From Streptomyces californicus (GTDB lineage: Bacteria > Actinomycetota > Actinomycetes > Streptomycetales > Streptomycetaceae), in the NCBI RefSeq assembly GCF_000717645.1, contig NZ_JNZZ01000021.1, positions 1 through 64,000 of the forward strand: a stretch of 64,000 nt of DNA, in the 5' to 3' direction. The notes beneath the pieces were generated by a model that had not been told where the DNA came from, did not search any database, and saw only the letters and a list, made by a program, of their open reading frames with translations. Position 1 is the stretch's first letter. Each line of letters opens with the position of its first letter. Both the position numbers and the translations under genes were made by a program. Shown here one piece after another: positions 35,679 to 43,565 of this stretch.

Positions 35679-36505
35679 ACAGAGCACAGCTTGGGGCCGC
35701 CCTGCGGGCGCTGCGAGTAGCATCCGGAAAGGAAGCCAAAGCGGTGGCCCGCAGCGCTCTCATGTCTCCGTCCAAGCTATCGAAGATCGAAAATGCCAAG
35801 CTGGCACCCAGCGCAACGGACGCTGAGCGCATCCTGACAGCCATTGGCGTATCGGATGAGGTCAAGGCCGAATACACCGACGCGGCCCGAGCATCGGCGA
35901 CTGAGGCGACAGCGTGGCGGCTCCTGAAGCGCATCGGGGTTCACAAGGGCCAGCAGGCCGCCAAGGCCCTGGAAGCCCAGATGTCGACGCTGCGGTTGTT
36001 CCAACCCGCACTCGTGCCTGGACTACTCCAGACGCCCGAATACATCCGGGCCATTCTGAAACGCCACAATCTGAGTGAGGACGCCCTCACGCGGACAATC
36101 AACGGACGACTTGAACGACAAGCGATTCTCTACGACAACGCCAAGTCGCTCCGGTTCGTCATCACGGAGCCAGTTCTACGCTGGCGAATCGTCCCGGCAC
36201 AGATGATGGCTGCACAGCTGGACCGCATCGCTTCCATATCTCGACTACCCCATGTGGACATCCGTGTCGTTCCGCTGGCGATTCAGCAGCAGGAAATCGC
36301 CAGTCACGCGTTCGTCATCCGTGACGACCGAATGGTCACCATAGAAACGGTTCACGCAGAGGTGGTCGTCACAGACCCCCGGGATGTAAGTCTGTACGTT
36401 GATAAGTTCGAAAGATTCGAGCAGATGGCGCTGGCCGGCGCGGACATGCGGAATCTGATCGAGGGCATCCGGAACGACTTTTTGAGGGAACAGGAAACAG
36501 GCTAG
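35675..36505 (+). CDS. XRE-family regulator with DUF5753 domain
   Basis: A 276-residue transcription factor. An N-terminal helix-turn-helix (about 1-60: LGAALRALRVASGKEAKAVA, SPSKLSKIENAKLAPS) is followed by a DUF5753 domain (about 85-265) with the signature LRLFQPALVPGLLQTPEYIR, then LRFVITEPVLRWRI and IRVVPLAIQQQEIASHAFVI. Members of this group include the WhiJ-type regulators that influence Streptomyces development. GTG 35675 gives the four-base overlap with the DUF6879 stop; ATG 35654 in the same frame is an alternative. The DNA target is unknown; autoregulation is common in the family. Confidence 0.88.
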   Translation: MNRAQLGAALRALRVASGKEAKAVARSALMSPSKLSKIENAKLAPSATDAERILTAIGVSDEVKAEYTDAARASATEATAWRLLKRIGVHKGQQAAKALEAQMSTLRLFQPALVPGLLQTPEYIRAILKRHNLSEDALTRTINGRLERQAILYDNAKSLRFVITEPVLRWRIVPAQMMAAQLDRIASISRLPHVDIRVVPLAIQQQEIASHAFVIRDDRMVTIETVHAEVVVTDPRDVSLYVDKFERFEQMALAGADMRNLIEGIRNDFLREQETG

Positions 36506-36537
36506 AGATGCATCCATGACCCGCCGAAGATGGCGGC

Positions 36538-36765
36538 ATGGAGAGCGAAGAGAGAACGTCCGGTCCTGCGACCGAACCCCCGGCGGGGACGTGCCTGTCG
36601 GAGCTGCCGCGCGAGCCGTCACCCGTGCCCTGCTGCCCCGCGTGCCTTTCTCACTCGGTCGCCCGCGAGAACGCCCGCTCGGGCGGTGACTACAGCGCCG
36701 TATCTGACGCCAACGTGAGGATGCGTCAGCACCAGAGAGACGAGCACGCGGGGAACCAGCCGTGA
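36538..36765 (+). CDS. small Cys-containing island protein
   Basis: 75 residues from ATG 36538. After a Pro/Glu/Ser-rich head it carries VPCCPACLSHSVARENARSG and GDYSAVSDANVRMRQH. This CxxC plus Asp-Asn-Val-Arg pattern is one I recall from small streptomycete proteins of unknown function, usually next to XRE or DUF397 genes. CCPAC may bind zinc. The stop overlaps the next GTG start (GTGA), supporting real translation of both. Confidence 0.62.
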   Translation: MESEERTSGPATEPPAGTCLSELPREPSPVPCCPACLSHSVARENARSGGDYSAVSDANVRMRQHQRDEHAGNQP

Positions 36766-37181
36766 GCGTCACGGCCGAGGACATCGGTATGCGGGTCCAG
36801 GACGCTTCCGGAAGGATCGGCATCCTCCGCGACGTGATGAGGGACTGCGAGGACCCTGGGGAACTGCCGGGCGAACGGCAGAAGCACTCCGTTGCCTTCC
36901 TGTGGCCCGAGGGCGGCGGAAGAGAGTGGTTGGCCCCTTCGCAACAAGTAACGCGCGCCTGGAAACTCCAGATCACTCGGGAGAACTCCGTGTCCGTTCC
37001 GGATCTGTCGAACCTGCTTGCACCCCGGACAGGTCGGGTGGCTCCGGCGTCGTGCGTCCAATACGCAACACTCCGCAAGCGGGTTCGCACGGCCAATCGA
37101 TCCAGAAATCCGGCCAAGGCGCTGGAGACCGTCAAGGCGATGCGGCTGCACCAGCGTTACGGGCATCCCAACTACACGTGA
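36762..37181 (+). CDS. hypothetical island protein
   Basis: 139 residues from GTG 36762, coupled to the preceding gene by GTGA. The first 65 or so residues look conserved (AEDIGMRVQDASGRIGILRD, then FLWPEGGGREWLAPSQQV), resembling short streptomycete proteins with a small beta-barrel. The remaining 70 residues (SVPDLSNLLAPRTGRVAPAS and a Lys/Arg-rich end) have no resemblance to that family that I can see. They may be a read-through tail after a lost stop or a frameshift. Function unknown. Confidence 0.6.
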   Translation: MSVTAEDIGMRVQDASGRIGILRDVMRDCEDPGELPGERQKHSVAFLWPEGGGREWLAPSQQVTRAWKLQITRENSVSVPDLSNLLAPRTGRVAPASCVQYATLRKRVRTANRSRNPAKALETVKAMRLHQRYGHPNYT

Positions 37182-37301
37182 CAGCTCCCCATTGACCTCT
37201 CCGCGCACGGTCCCCAACTGACCCAGGGGAACAGACTCCCGTCCGGTATGGGCGGCGGCGGTCAGCCATGGCCGCGATCAGTTGAGCAGGAAGGTGCAGT
37301 G

Positions 37302-37526
37302 ATGCAGAACGGAACCGACCTGTACGCGCTCGACATCAACAGGGCCGCGTTCGTCCAGGCGTGCGGCGGCCCCTGTTCCGAAGGGTGCGTGACGCTGGCC
37401 CGGATCGGCGAGGACGCCTGGGCCCTCGGTGACAGCAAGCGGCCGAACGCGCAGCCGCTGCGGTTCACCACGGAGGAGCTGGACGCGGCCGGTATCGACC
37501 CGGCGCGGTTCGGCCTGAACGTCTGA
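37302..37526 (+). CDS. DUF397-like small protein
   Basis: 74 residues from ATG 37302, with AGGAAGG eight bases upstream. The core ACGGPCSEGCVTLARIGEDA, then WALGDSKRPNAQPLRFTTEE, follows the DUF397 layout (Cys-rich beta-hairpins, a D-S-K turn, then a L-x-F-T-x-E-E helix). DUF397 proteins are commonly paired with XRE/DUF5753 regulators, as in the WhiJ and AbaA loci, and may act as partners or antagonists of the regulator. Here the gene is about 800 bases downstream of the XRE gene rather than adjacent. A stable hairpin follows directly. Confidence 0.72.
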   Translation: MQNGTDLYALDINRAAFVQACGGPCSEGCVTLARIGEDAWALGDSKRPNAQPLRFTTEELDAAGIDPARFGLNV

Positions 37527-37539
37527 TCCCCCTCCCCCG

Positions 37540-37580
37540 CCAGTCGGGCCCGGCCGCTTTCCTGGGTCGGGCCCGACTGG
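37540..37580 (+). terminator. hairpin after the DUF397-like gene
   Basis: A perfect 13-base stem (CCAGTCGGGCCCG, 37540-37552; its complement at 37568-37580) with a 15-base loop, 13 bases after the stop. It is followed by TCCTCC rather than a T-run. Confidence 0.6.
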
Positions 37581-37614
37581 TCCTCCGACCGCTGACACCG
37601 AACGGGAACACCAG

Positions 37615-38082
37615 GTGCACCACCACGGCTATCTGTGGACCGGCCCGAAAGAGCGTTTCGACCAGGAAGCATTGCGACGGCCCCCTCATCCTGAGCCGGC
37701 CCCGGCTGGGAGCAGACCGGAACTGATCCAGCGCTATCGGGAAGTGGTGACGGAGTTCCCCACTGTCGATCTGCCGCCCATCGAAACGGCGTACTGGCTC
37801 ATCAAGCCCCGCTCCCTCGTTCGTGGAACCTGGGAGGAAGCCAAGGAGGCGGCGGTCTGGCTCGGTGAGCGCCTGGCCGAGCACGCCCCTCGGTTCGCGT
37901 CGGAGAAGGACCGAAACACCACGCGCCTGGCCCAGGTGGTGAACGCTGCTGCCGAACGACTGCACTCGGGCAGTGATGTGTCCTATGGCTGCTACCTCGA
38001 ACGCCCCTTGTATCTGTCCCTGGCGGTGGTGACGTGTTCCCCGAATCATGCGATTCCTGAACTGGCCTGCCCAGTCGCATAG
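37615..38082 (+). CDS. hypothetical island protein
   Basis: 155 residues from GTG 37615 (MHHHGYLWTGPKERFDQEAL). The stretches FPTVDLPPIETAYWLIKPRS, LVRGTWEEAKEAAVWLGERL and LYLSLAVVTCSPNHAIPEL suggest a folded soluble protein with a central helix pair. I recall similar streptomycete proteins near DUF397/XRE modules but know of no function. It is the last island gene and is followed by two terminators before the right repeat. Confidence 0.68.
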   Translation: MHHHGYLWTGPKERFDQEALRRPPHPEPAPAGSRPELIQRYREVVTEFPTVDLPPIETAYWLIKPRSLVRGTWEEAKEAAVWLGERLAEHAPRFASEKDRNTTRLAQVVNAAAERLHSGSDVSYGCYLERPLYLSLAVVTCSPNHAIPELACPVA

Positions 38083-38095
38083 TCGAAGCAACAAA

Positions 38096-38123
38096 GAAGC
38101 CCCGGCCATTCGGCCGGGACTTC
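38096..38123 (+). terminator. terminator after the last island gene
   Basis: GAAG-C-CCCGGCC and GGCCGGG-A-CTTC form an 11-pair stem with one internal mismatch and loop ATTC, 13 bases past the stop at 38082, followed by GTTTGATTGG. Confidence 0.65.
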
Positions 38124-38196
38124 GTTTGATTGGTTAGAGCAGTCCGGCGCGGACGACCCTCGGAGGCGTCAGAGGTCGCCTGGTCCACGCACGGCA

Positions 38197-38225
38197 ACAG
38201 CCCCCGGCAGCACGCCGGGGGCTGT
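38197..38225 (+). terminator. second terminator at island right end
   Basis: A perfect 12-base stem (ACAGCCCCCGGC with GCCGGGGGCTGT) and five-base loop, followed by GTTGTTTGTG. It shields the acyl-CoA dehydrogenase gene from island transcription. Confidence 0.75.
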
Positions 38226-38382
38226 GTTGTTTGTGCAGGTCAGTGGCCGTTCTCAGCCCGGCATCCACCCAGGATTCCCCCAGCATGACGCTCAGGAACG
38301 GTCCTGATCGGGCCGCAACGGGCAGAGAGCCAAAAGTGTGCCTCCGGACCTTCGAAACAGCTTCTGACCTGCGAAAACCCTG

Positions 38383-39549
38383 CTACGGCAGGTTCCTCGC
38401 CATCACGATGCGCTGGACCTGGTTCGTGCCCTCGTAGATCTGGGTGATCTTGGCGTCGCGCATCATGCGCTCGACCGGGTAGTCCCGCGTGTAGCCGTAG
38501 CCGCCGAGCAGCTGGACGGCGTCCGTGGTGACCTCCATCGCGACGTCCGAGGCGAAGCACTTGGCCGCCGCGCCCTGGAAGGTCAGGTCGGCGTCGCCGC
38601 GCTCCGACTTGGCGGCGGCGGCGTAGGTGAGCTGGCGGGCCGCCTCGATCTTCATCGCCATGTCCGCGAGCATGAACTGGATGCCCTGGAAGTCCGCGAT
38701 CGGCTTGCCGAACTGCTTGCGCTCCTGGACGTACCCCTTCGCGTAGTCCAGGGCGCCCTGGGCGATGCCGAGCGCCTGGGCCGCGATCGTGATGCGGGTG
38801 TGGTCCAGGGTCTTCATCGCGGTGGCGAAGCCCGTGCCCTCCTCGCCGATCATGCGGTCCGCGGGGATGCGGACGTTGTCGAGGTAGATCTCACGGGTCG
38901 GGGAGCCCTTGATGCCGAGCTTCTTCTCCGGGGCGCCGAAGGAGACGCCCTCGTCGGACTTCTCGACGACGAACGCCGAGATGCCCTTGGAGCGCTTCTC
39001 CGGGTCGGTGACGGCCATGACCGTGTAGTACTCGGAGACGCCCGCGTTGGTGATCCAGCGCTTCACGCCGTTGAGGACCCAGAAGTCGCCGTCGCGCACG
39101 GCCTTCGTCTTCATGCCCGCCGCGTCCGAGCCGGCGTCCGGCTCGGAGAGGGCGTACGAGAACATCGCGTCGCCCTTGGCGAGCGGGCCCAGGTACTTCG
39201 CCTTCAGCTCCTCGGAGCCGGAGAGGATGACCGGGAGCGAGCCGAGCTTGTTGACGGCCGGGATCAGGGAGGAGGAGGCGCAGACGCGGGCCACCTCCTC
39301 GATCACGATGACCGTGGCGAGCGCGTCGGCCCCGGCCCCGCCGTACACCTCCGGGACGTGGACGGCGTGCAGGTCCGAGGCGACCAGGGCGTCCAGCGCC
39401 TCCTGCGGGAAGCGGCTCTCCTCGTCGACCGCGGCGGCGAAGGGGGCGATCTTCGACTCGGCGAGCGCGCGGATGGTCTCGCGGAGCATGTCGTGCTCCT
39501 CGGCCGGACGGTACAGGTCGAAATCGGTCGAACCCGCCAAGACGCTCAC
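38383..39549 (-). CDS. acyl-CoA dehydrogenase
   Basis: A 388-residue FAD enzyme that introduces the 2,3 double bond into acyl-CoA. The family signatures are visible: YALSEPDAGSDAAGMKTKA (FAD/substrate region), ERKQFGKPIADFQGIQFMLA, QLLGGYGYTRDYPVERMMRD, and near the C-terminus QIYEGTNQVQRI with Glu373 as the presumed catalytic base in the position used by short-chain/branched-chain members. Start is GTG 39549. By context it matches the mycobacterial fadE25 position upstream of purE-purK. Its last 63 bases form the right repeat of the adjacent island, so the reading frame was preserved at integration. Substrate length is not determinable. Confidence 0.93.
   Translation of the reverse strand: MSVLAGSTDFDLYRPAEEHDMLRETIRALAESKIAPFAAAVDEESRFPQEALDALVASDLHAVHVPEVYGGAGADALATVIVIEEVARVCASSSLIPAVNKLGSLPVILSGSEELKAKYLGPLAKGDAMFSYALSEPDAGSDAAGMKTKAVRDGDFWVLNGVKRWITNAGVSEYYTVMAVTDPEKRSKGISAFVVEKSDEGVSFGAPEKKLGIKGSPTREIYLDNVRIPADRMIGEEGTGFATAMKTLDHTRITIAAQALGIAQGALDYAKGYVQERKQFGKPIADFQGIQFMLADMAMKIEAARQLTYAAAAKSERGDADLTFQGAAAKCFASDVAMEVTTDAVQLLGGYGYTRDYPVERMMRDAKITQIYEGTNQVQRIVMARNLP
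38384..38446 (-). repeat. right direct repeat (attR-like), within the acyl-CoA dehydrogenase gene
   Basis: The functional copy: the last 20 codons and most of the TAG stop of the acyl-CoA dehydrogenase gene. It includes the YEGT codons with the presumed catalytic Glu373. It matches 34648-34710 except at one position. Confidence 0.85.
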
Positions 39550-39560
39550 TCCCCAGATGC

Positions 39561-39581
39561 TAACTACCGTTAAGTAACTCG
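39561..39581 (-). promoter_or_regulatory. possible operator upstream of the acyl-CoA dehydrogenase
   Basis: On the minus strand TTACTTAACGGTAGTTA is an imperfect inverted repeat (TTACT and AGTTA half-sites around seven bases) in an AT-rich patch 12 bases before the GTG start. It could be a TetR-type operator or overlap a -10 element. Confidence 0.35.
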
Positions 39582-39747
39582 ATTTTAGTGCGCCGACCGC
39601 CCGGCGGCATACGTGACGGCCACGTGAGCTTGCCGACAGGGGTGGGTCACCGGGGAGCTACCCGGCGTTCCGGGCGGTGAACCCCGGCCTCCGCGCCCAC
39701 GGATATGCTCGGTCCGCACGTCTGTCCGTACCTCCCAGGAGCACCTC

Positions 39748-41091
39748 ATGGCCCTCAGGATCACTGTGATCGGCACCGGCTACCTCGGCGCCACCCATGC
39801 CGCGGCCATGGCCGAGCTGGGCTTCGAGGTCCTGGGGCTCGACGTGGTGCCGGAGAAGATCGAGCTGCTCGCCACCGGCCGCGTGCCGATGTACGAGCCG
39901 GGACTGGAGGAGATGCTCCAGCGGCACGTCGCCGGAATCGAGGGCTCCACCGGGCGGCTGCGCTTCACCACCTCCTGGGAGGAGGTCGCGGAGTTCGGCG
40001 ACGTCCACTTCGTCTGTGTGAACACTCCGCAGAAGCACGGCGAGTACGCCTGCGACATGAGCTACGTGGACAGCGCCTTCGACTCGCTGGCCCCGCATCT
40101 GACCCGCCCCGCCCTGGTCGTCGGCAAGTCGACCGTCCCCGTGGGCTCCGCCGCGCGTCTCGCGGACCGGCTGGCCGAGCTGGCCCCGGCCGGCGCCGGC
40201 GCCGAGCTGGCGTGGAACCCGGAGTTCCTCCGCGAGGGCTTCGCCGTCAAGGACACCCTGCACCCCGACCGGATCGTCGTCGGCGTCACCAGCGAGCGCG
40301 CCGAGAAGCTGCTCCGCGAGGTGTACGCCGTACCGGTCGCGGAGGGCTCGCCCTTCGTGGTGACCGACTTCCCGACCGCCGAGCTGGTGAAGACCTCCGC
40401 CAACTCCTTCCTCGCCACCAAGATCTCCTTCATCAACGCGATGGCCGAGGTCTGCGAGGCGGCCGACGGGGACGTGGTGAAGCTCGCGGAGGCCATCGGG
40501 CACGACGAGCGGATCGGGAAGAAGTTCCTGCGGGCCGGGATCGGCTTCGGCGGCGGCTGCCTGCCCAAGGACATCCGCGCCTTCATGGCCCGCGCGGGCG
40601 AACTGGGCGCCGACCAGGCGCTCACCTTCCTCCGCGAGGTCGACTCCATCAACATGCGGCGCCGCGGCCACATGGTCGAGCTGGCCCGGGAGGCGGTGGG
40701 CGGCGGCTCGTTCCTCGGCACCCGGGTGGCGGTGCTGGGCGCCGCGTTCAAGCCCGACTCCGACGACGTACGCGACTCCCCCGCGCTCAACGTGGCCGGG
40801 CAGATCCACCTCCAGGGCGGCCAGGTCACCGTGTTCGACCCGAAGGGCATGGACAACGCCCGACGGCTGTTCCCGACGCTCGGCTACGCGGACTCGGCGC
40901 TGGAGGCGGTGCGCGGCGCGGACGTGGTGCTGCACCTCACCGAGTGGCGCGAGTTCCGCGAGCTGGACCCGGCCGAGCTGGGCGAGGTGGCGGCCCGCCG
41001 GGTCATCCTGGACGGCCGCAACGCCCTGGACAGCGCGGTCTGGCGCGAGGCCGGATGGACCTACCGCGCGATGGGCCGCCCGAAGGCGTAG
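39748..41091 (+). CDS. UDP-glucose 6-dehydrogenase (UDPGDH/GMD family)
   Basis: A 447-residue NAD-dependent enzyme that oxidises a UDP-sugar to the uronic acid. The N-terminal Rossmann motif is VIGTGYLGATHAAAMAELG, followed by VCVNTPQKHGEYACD, ALVVGKSTVPVGSA and NPEFLREGFAVKDTLHPDR. The catalytic Cys271 sits in GFGGGCLPKD. The C-terminal domain has VLGAAFKPDSDDVRDSPAL. UDP-glucose is the usual substrate, and UDP-glucuronate could supply exopolysaccharide or teichuronic-type polymer. It is divergent from the acyl-CoA dehydrogenase gene and 72 bases before the SGNH hydrolase gene. Confidence 0.9.
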   Translation: MALRITVIGTGYLGATHAAAMAELGFEVLGLDVVPEKIELLATGRVPMYEPGLEEMLQRHVAGIEGSTGRLRFTTSWEEVAEFGDVHFVCVNTPQKHGEYACDMSYVDSAFDSLAPHLTRPALVVGKSTVPVGSAARLADRLAELAPAGAGAELAWNPEFLREGFAVKDTLHPDRIVVGVTSERAEKLLREVYAVPVAEGSPFVVTDFPTAELVKTSANSFLATKISFINAMAEVCEAADGDVVKLAEAIGHDERIGKKFLRAGIGFGGGCLPKDIRAFMARAGELGADQALTFLREVDSINMRRRGHMVELAREAVGGGSFLGTRVAVLGAAFKPDSDDVRDSPALNVAGQIHLQGGQVTVFDPKGMDNARRLFPTLGYADSALEAVRGADVVLHLTEWREFRELDPAELGEVAARRVILDGRNALDSAVWREAGWTYRAMGRPKA

Positions 41092-41162
41092 ACCGGGCCT
41101 GCTCCGGATACGCGTCCCGGCCGTGCGGCATCGTCCCCGCCTCCGGCGGACAGGCTGAGGCC

Positions 41163-42350
41163 ATGGACGACGCGTACGACTGGATCACCACCCCCCTGAC
41201 CGGCGACCTGCTGCGCGGCGCGCTCGAACTGGAGCGCACCGCGCACGGCGGGCTGTTCCCGCACCGGCTGCCCGCCGCGGCCCGTGCCCGCGCCCGCGGT
41301 GACGAGCAGGTCGCCCAGGCGGAGGCCCAGCCGTCCGGGGTGCGGGTGGTGTTCCGTACCCGGGCCACCGCTGTGGCGCTCGACGTGCGGCGTACGGTCA
41401 TGGGCCACCGGGGCCTCCCGCCGCTCCCGAACGGGGCGTACGACCTGTACGTGGACGGGGAGCCGGCCGCGCGGGCCACGGCGAGCGGCGGCGACGTGCT
41501 GATGGTCGACCTGTCCGACGGGGCGCGCGAGGTGTTCCCGGGCGATCCGGGGTCCGTGACCTTCACCGGTCTGCCCGCCCGGGACAAGCGCGTCGAGATC
41601 TGGCTGCCGTACACCGAGACCGTCGAACTGCTCGGGCTGCGCACCGACGCCCCCGTGTCCCCGGAGGCGCCGAGCGGGCGGCGGGTCTGGCTGCACCACG
41701 GCAGCTCCATCAGCCAGGGCTCGTGCGCGGACAGCTCCGCCACCGCCTGGCCGGCGCTGGCCGCCGCGGCGGGAGGGGTGGAGCTGGTCAACCTTTCGCT
41801 GGCGGGCAGCGCGCTCCTGGACCCGTTCACCGCGCGGGCCCTGCGGGACACCCCGGCGGATCTGATCAGCGTCAAGCTCGGCATCAACGTCGTCGGCGCC
41901 GACGTGATGCGGCTGCGCGCGTTCGGGCCCGCCGTCCACGGCTTCCTGGACACGGTGCGCGAGGGCCACCCCACCACGCCGCTGCTGGTCGTCTCGCCCG
42001 TCCTGTGCCCCGCACACGAGGACACCCCGGGCCCCTCCGCGCCGGACGTGAGCGGCGGCGAGGTGGAGTTCGTGGCGCTGGGCGACCCGGCCGAGACCGC
42101 CGCGGGCAAGCTGACACTGCGCGTCGTACGGGAGGAGCTGGCCCGGATCACGGCGGAGCGGGCGGCCTCGGACCCGTACCTCTCGTACCTGGACGGGCGC
42201 GACCTGTACGGCGAGGCGGACCACGCCGAGCTACCGCTGCCCGACCGCCTGCACCCGGACGCCGCCGCCCACCGCCGCATGGGCGAGCGCTTCGGGGCGT
42301 TCGCCTTCGGTCCGGGCGGACCGTTCGCGGCGGTGGGCGGTCGGGGCTGA
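41163..42350 (+). CDS. SGNH/GDSL hydrolase
   Basis: A 395-residue two-part esterase. An N-terminal beta-sandwich (about 45-165) precedes an SGNH catalytic domain with block I HHGSSISQGS (nucleophile Ser near 181), Gly in LAGSALLD, Asn in LGINVVGADV, and the DRLHPDAAAH block with Asp and His. No signal peptide is visible, so it probably acts inside the cell, perhaps as a carbohydrate esterase. It follows the UDP-glucose dehydrogenase gene and converges with the dipeptidase gene. Confidence 0.86.
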   Translation: MDDAYDWITTPLTGDLLRGALELERTAHGGLFPHRLPAAARARARGDEQVAQAEAQPSGVRVVFRTRATAVALDVRRTVMGHRGLPPLPNGAYDLYVDGEPAARATASGGDVLMVDLSDGAREVFPGDPGSVTFTGLPARDKRVEIWLPYTETVELLGLRTDAPVSPEAPSGRRVWLHHGSSISQGSCADSSATAWPALAAAAGGVELVNLSLAGSALLDPFTARALRDTPADLISVKLGINVVGADVMRLRAFGPAVHGFLDTVREGHPTTPLLVVSPVLCPAHEDTPGPSAPDVSGGEVEFVALGDPAETAAGKLTLRVVREELARITAERAASDPYLSYLDGRDLYGEADHAELPLPDRLHPDAAAHRRMGERFGAFAFGPGGPFAAVGGRG

Positions 42351-42365
42351 CGGCTGCGGCTGTCC

Positions 42366-43556
42366 CTAGTGGACGCCGTCCAGCTCGGCGATGGTCGCGT
42401 GGGACGGGCCGCGCCGGCTCTGCTCGTCGCGGGCCACCGCCTCCGCGTCGCGCAGCACCCGTACGGCGTTGCGCCAGGTCAGCTTGGCGAGGTCGCCCTC
42501 GGACCAGCCGCGCCCCAGCAGCTCGGCGATGAGGTTCGGGTAGCCGGAGACGTCCTCCAGACCGCGCGGGGTGAACGCGGTGCCGTCGTAGTCCCCGCCG
42601 ATGCCGATGTGGTCGATGCCCGCCACCGCGCGCATGTGGTCCAGGTGGTCCGCGATGGTCGCGACCGTGGCCTCGGGGCGCGGGTGGGCCGCCTCGAAGT
42701 CCTCGTGGATGCGCATGGCCTGCGGGGTGGTGTCCAGGTGGTGCAGCCCGTGCTCGCGCATGTTGCGGTCGGCGGCCAGCGTCCAGGCGACGGCCTCGGG
42801 CAGCACGAACTTCGGGACGAAGGTCGCCATCGCGACGCCTCCGTTGGCCGGGAGGGCCGCGAGCACGTCGTCGGGGATGTTGCGCGGGTGGTCGCAGACG
42901 GCGCGGGACGAGGAGTGCGAGAAGATCACCGGCGCGGTGCTGGTGGCGATCGCGTCGCGCATGACGCCGTCCGCGACGTGGCTGAGGTCGACCAGCATGC
43001 CGACGCGGTTCATCTCGCGGACGACCTCGTGGCCGAAGGCGGAGAGGCCGCCGAGGCGGGGCAGGTCCGTGGCGCTGTCGGCCCAGTCGATGTTGTCGTT
43101 GTGCGTGAGCGTCATGTAGCGGACGCCCAGCTCGTACAGGGCGCGCAGGGTGCCCAGCGAGTTGTTGATGGAGTGGCCGCCCTCGGCCCCCATCAGGGAG
43201 GCGATGCGGCCTTCGGCGCGGGCCTTCTCCAGGTCGTCGGCGGTGAGCGCGCGCCGCAGGTGCGTCGGGTAGCGGGCGATGAGCACGCCGACGACGTCGA
43301 TCTGCTCCAGGGTGGCGCTGACGGCCGCGTCCCCGGTCAGGTCGGTGCGGACGTAGACCGACCAGAACTGGCCGCCGACCCCGCCGGCCCGCAGCCGGTT
43401 CAGGTCGGTGTGGAGCAGGCCGCGCTGGTCGGCGGCGATGTCGCGGGCGTCGAGGTCGTAGCCGACCTGCTCGCGCAGGGCCCAGGGCAGGTCGTTGTGG
43501 CCGTCGACGACGGGGTGGGCGGCGAGCAGTTCGCGGGCGCGGGCGAGGTGGTCCAT
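42366..43556 (-). CDS. membrane (renal) dipeptidase, M19 family
   Basis: A 396-residue binuclear zinc dipeptidase. The HxD motif is [15 protein letters not shown], the bridging Glu is in [10 protein letters not shown], and later metal or substrate residues lie in [17 protein letters not shown] and IGIGGDYDG. There is no signal peptide, so it is cytoplasmic despite the family name. It is likely to hydrolyse dipeptides, including those with a D-residue at the C-terminus. It is nine bases downstream of purE on the same strand, so it may be cotranscribed with purK-purE. Confidence 0.9.
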   Translation of the reverse strand: MDHLARARELLAAHPVVDGHNDLPWALREQVGYDLDARDIAADQRGLLHTDLNRLRAGGVGGQFWSVYVRTDLTGDAAVSATLEQIDVVGVLIARYPTHLRRALTADDLEKARAEGRIASLMGAEGGHSINNSLGTLRALYELGVRYMTLTHNDNIDWADSATDLPRLGGLSAFGHEVVREMNRVGMLVDLSHVADGVMRDAIATSTAPVIFSHSSSRAVCDHPRNIPDDVLAALPANGGVAMATFVPKFVLPEAVAWTLAADRNMREHGLHHLDTTPQAMRIHEDFEAAHPRPEATVATIADHLDHMRAVAGIDHIGIGGDYDGTAFTPRGLEDVSGYPNLIAELLGRGWSEGDLAKLTWRNAVRVLRDAEAVARDEQSRRGPSHATIAELDGVH

Positions 43557-43565
43557 GGCCGGCCC

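Larger units (their letters stand above)
34648..38446. mobile_element. 3.7-kb genomic island inserted at the acyl-CoA dehydrogenase 3' end
   Basis: Bounded by two 63-base direct repeats (34648-34710 and 38384-38446) that differ at one position and encode the last 20 codons of the acyl-CoA dehydrogenase. The enclosed DNA is visibly less GC-rich than its flanks. All seven genes inside run on the plus strand, opposite to the genes on either side, and several belong to families that recur in streptomycete accessory DNA (XRE with DUF5753, DUF6879, DUF397-like). The structure fits site-specific integration that rebuilt the target gene from element-borne sequence. No integrase, excisionase, replication or transfer gene is visible, so it is a remnant, a satellite moved in trans, or an element that lost its integrase. 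Confidence 0.75.

Noticed and set aside
36530..37135. Minus-strand frame of 296 codons overlapping the XRE 3' end and two small island genes
   Set aside because: It has no motifs and is antisense to coupled plus-strand genes with GTGA overlaps and better start sites.
38125..38195. tRNA-like stretch (TTGGTTAGAGCAG followed by a possible anticodon arm) near the island right end
   Set aside because: The 5' half of the D stem, a proper acceptor stem and a GGTTCGA T-loop are all missing. At most it is a decayed fragment, and the attachment repeat does not overlap it.
34711..38383. Integrase or excisionase gene inside the island
   Set aside because: No frame shows tyrosine-recombinase (R-HxxR-Y) or serine-recombinase motifs; the only DNA-binding protein is the XRE regulator.
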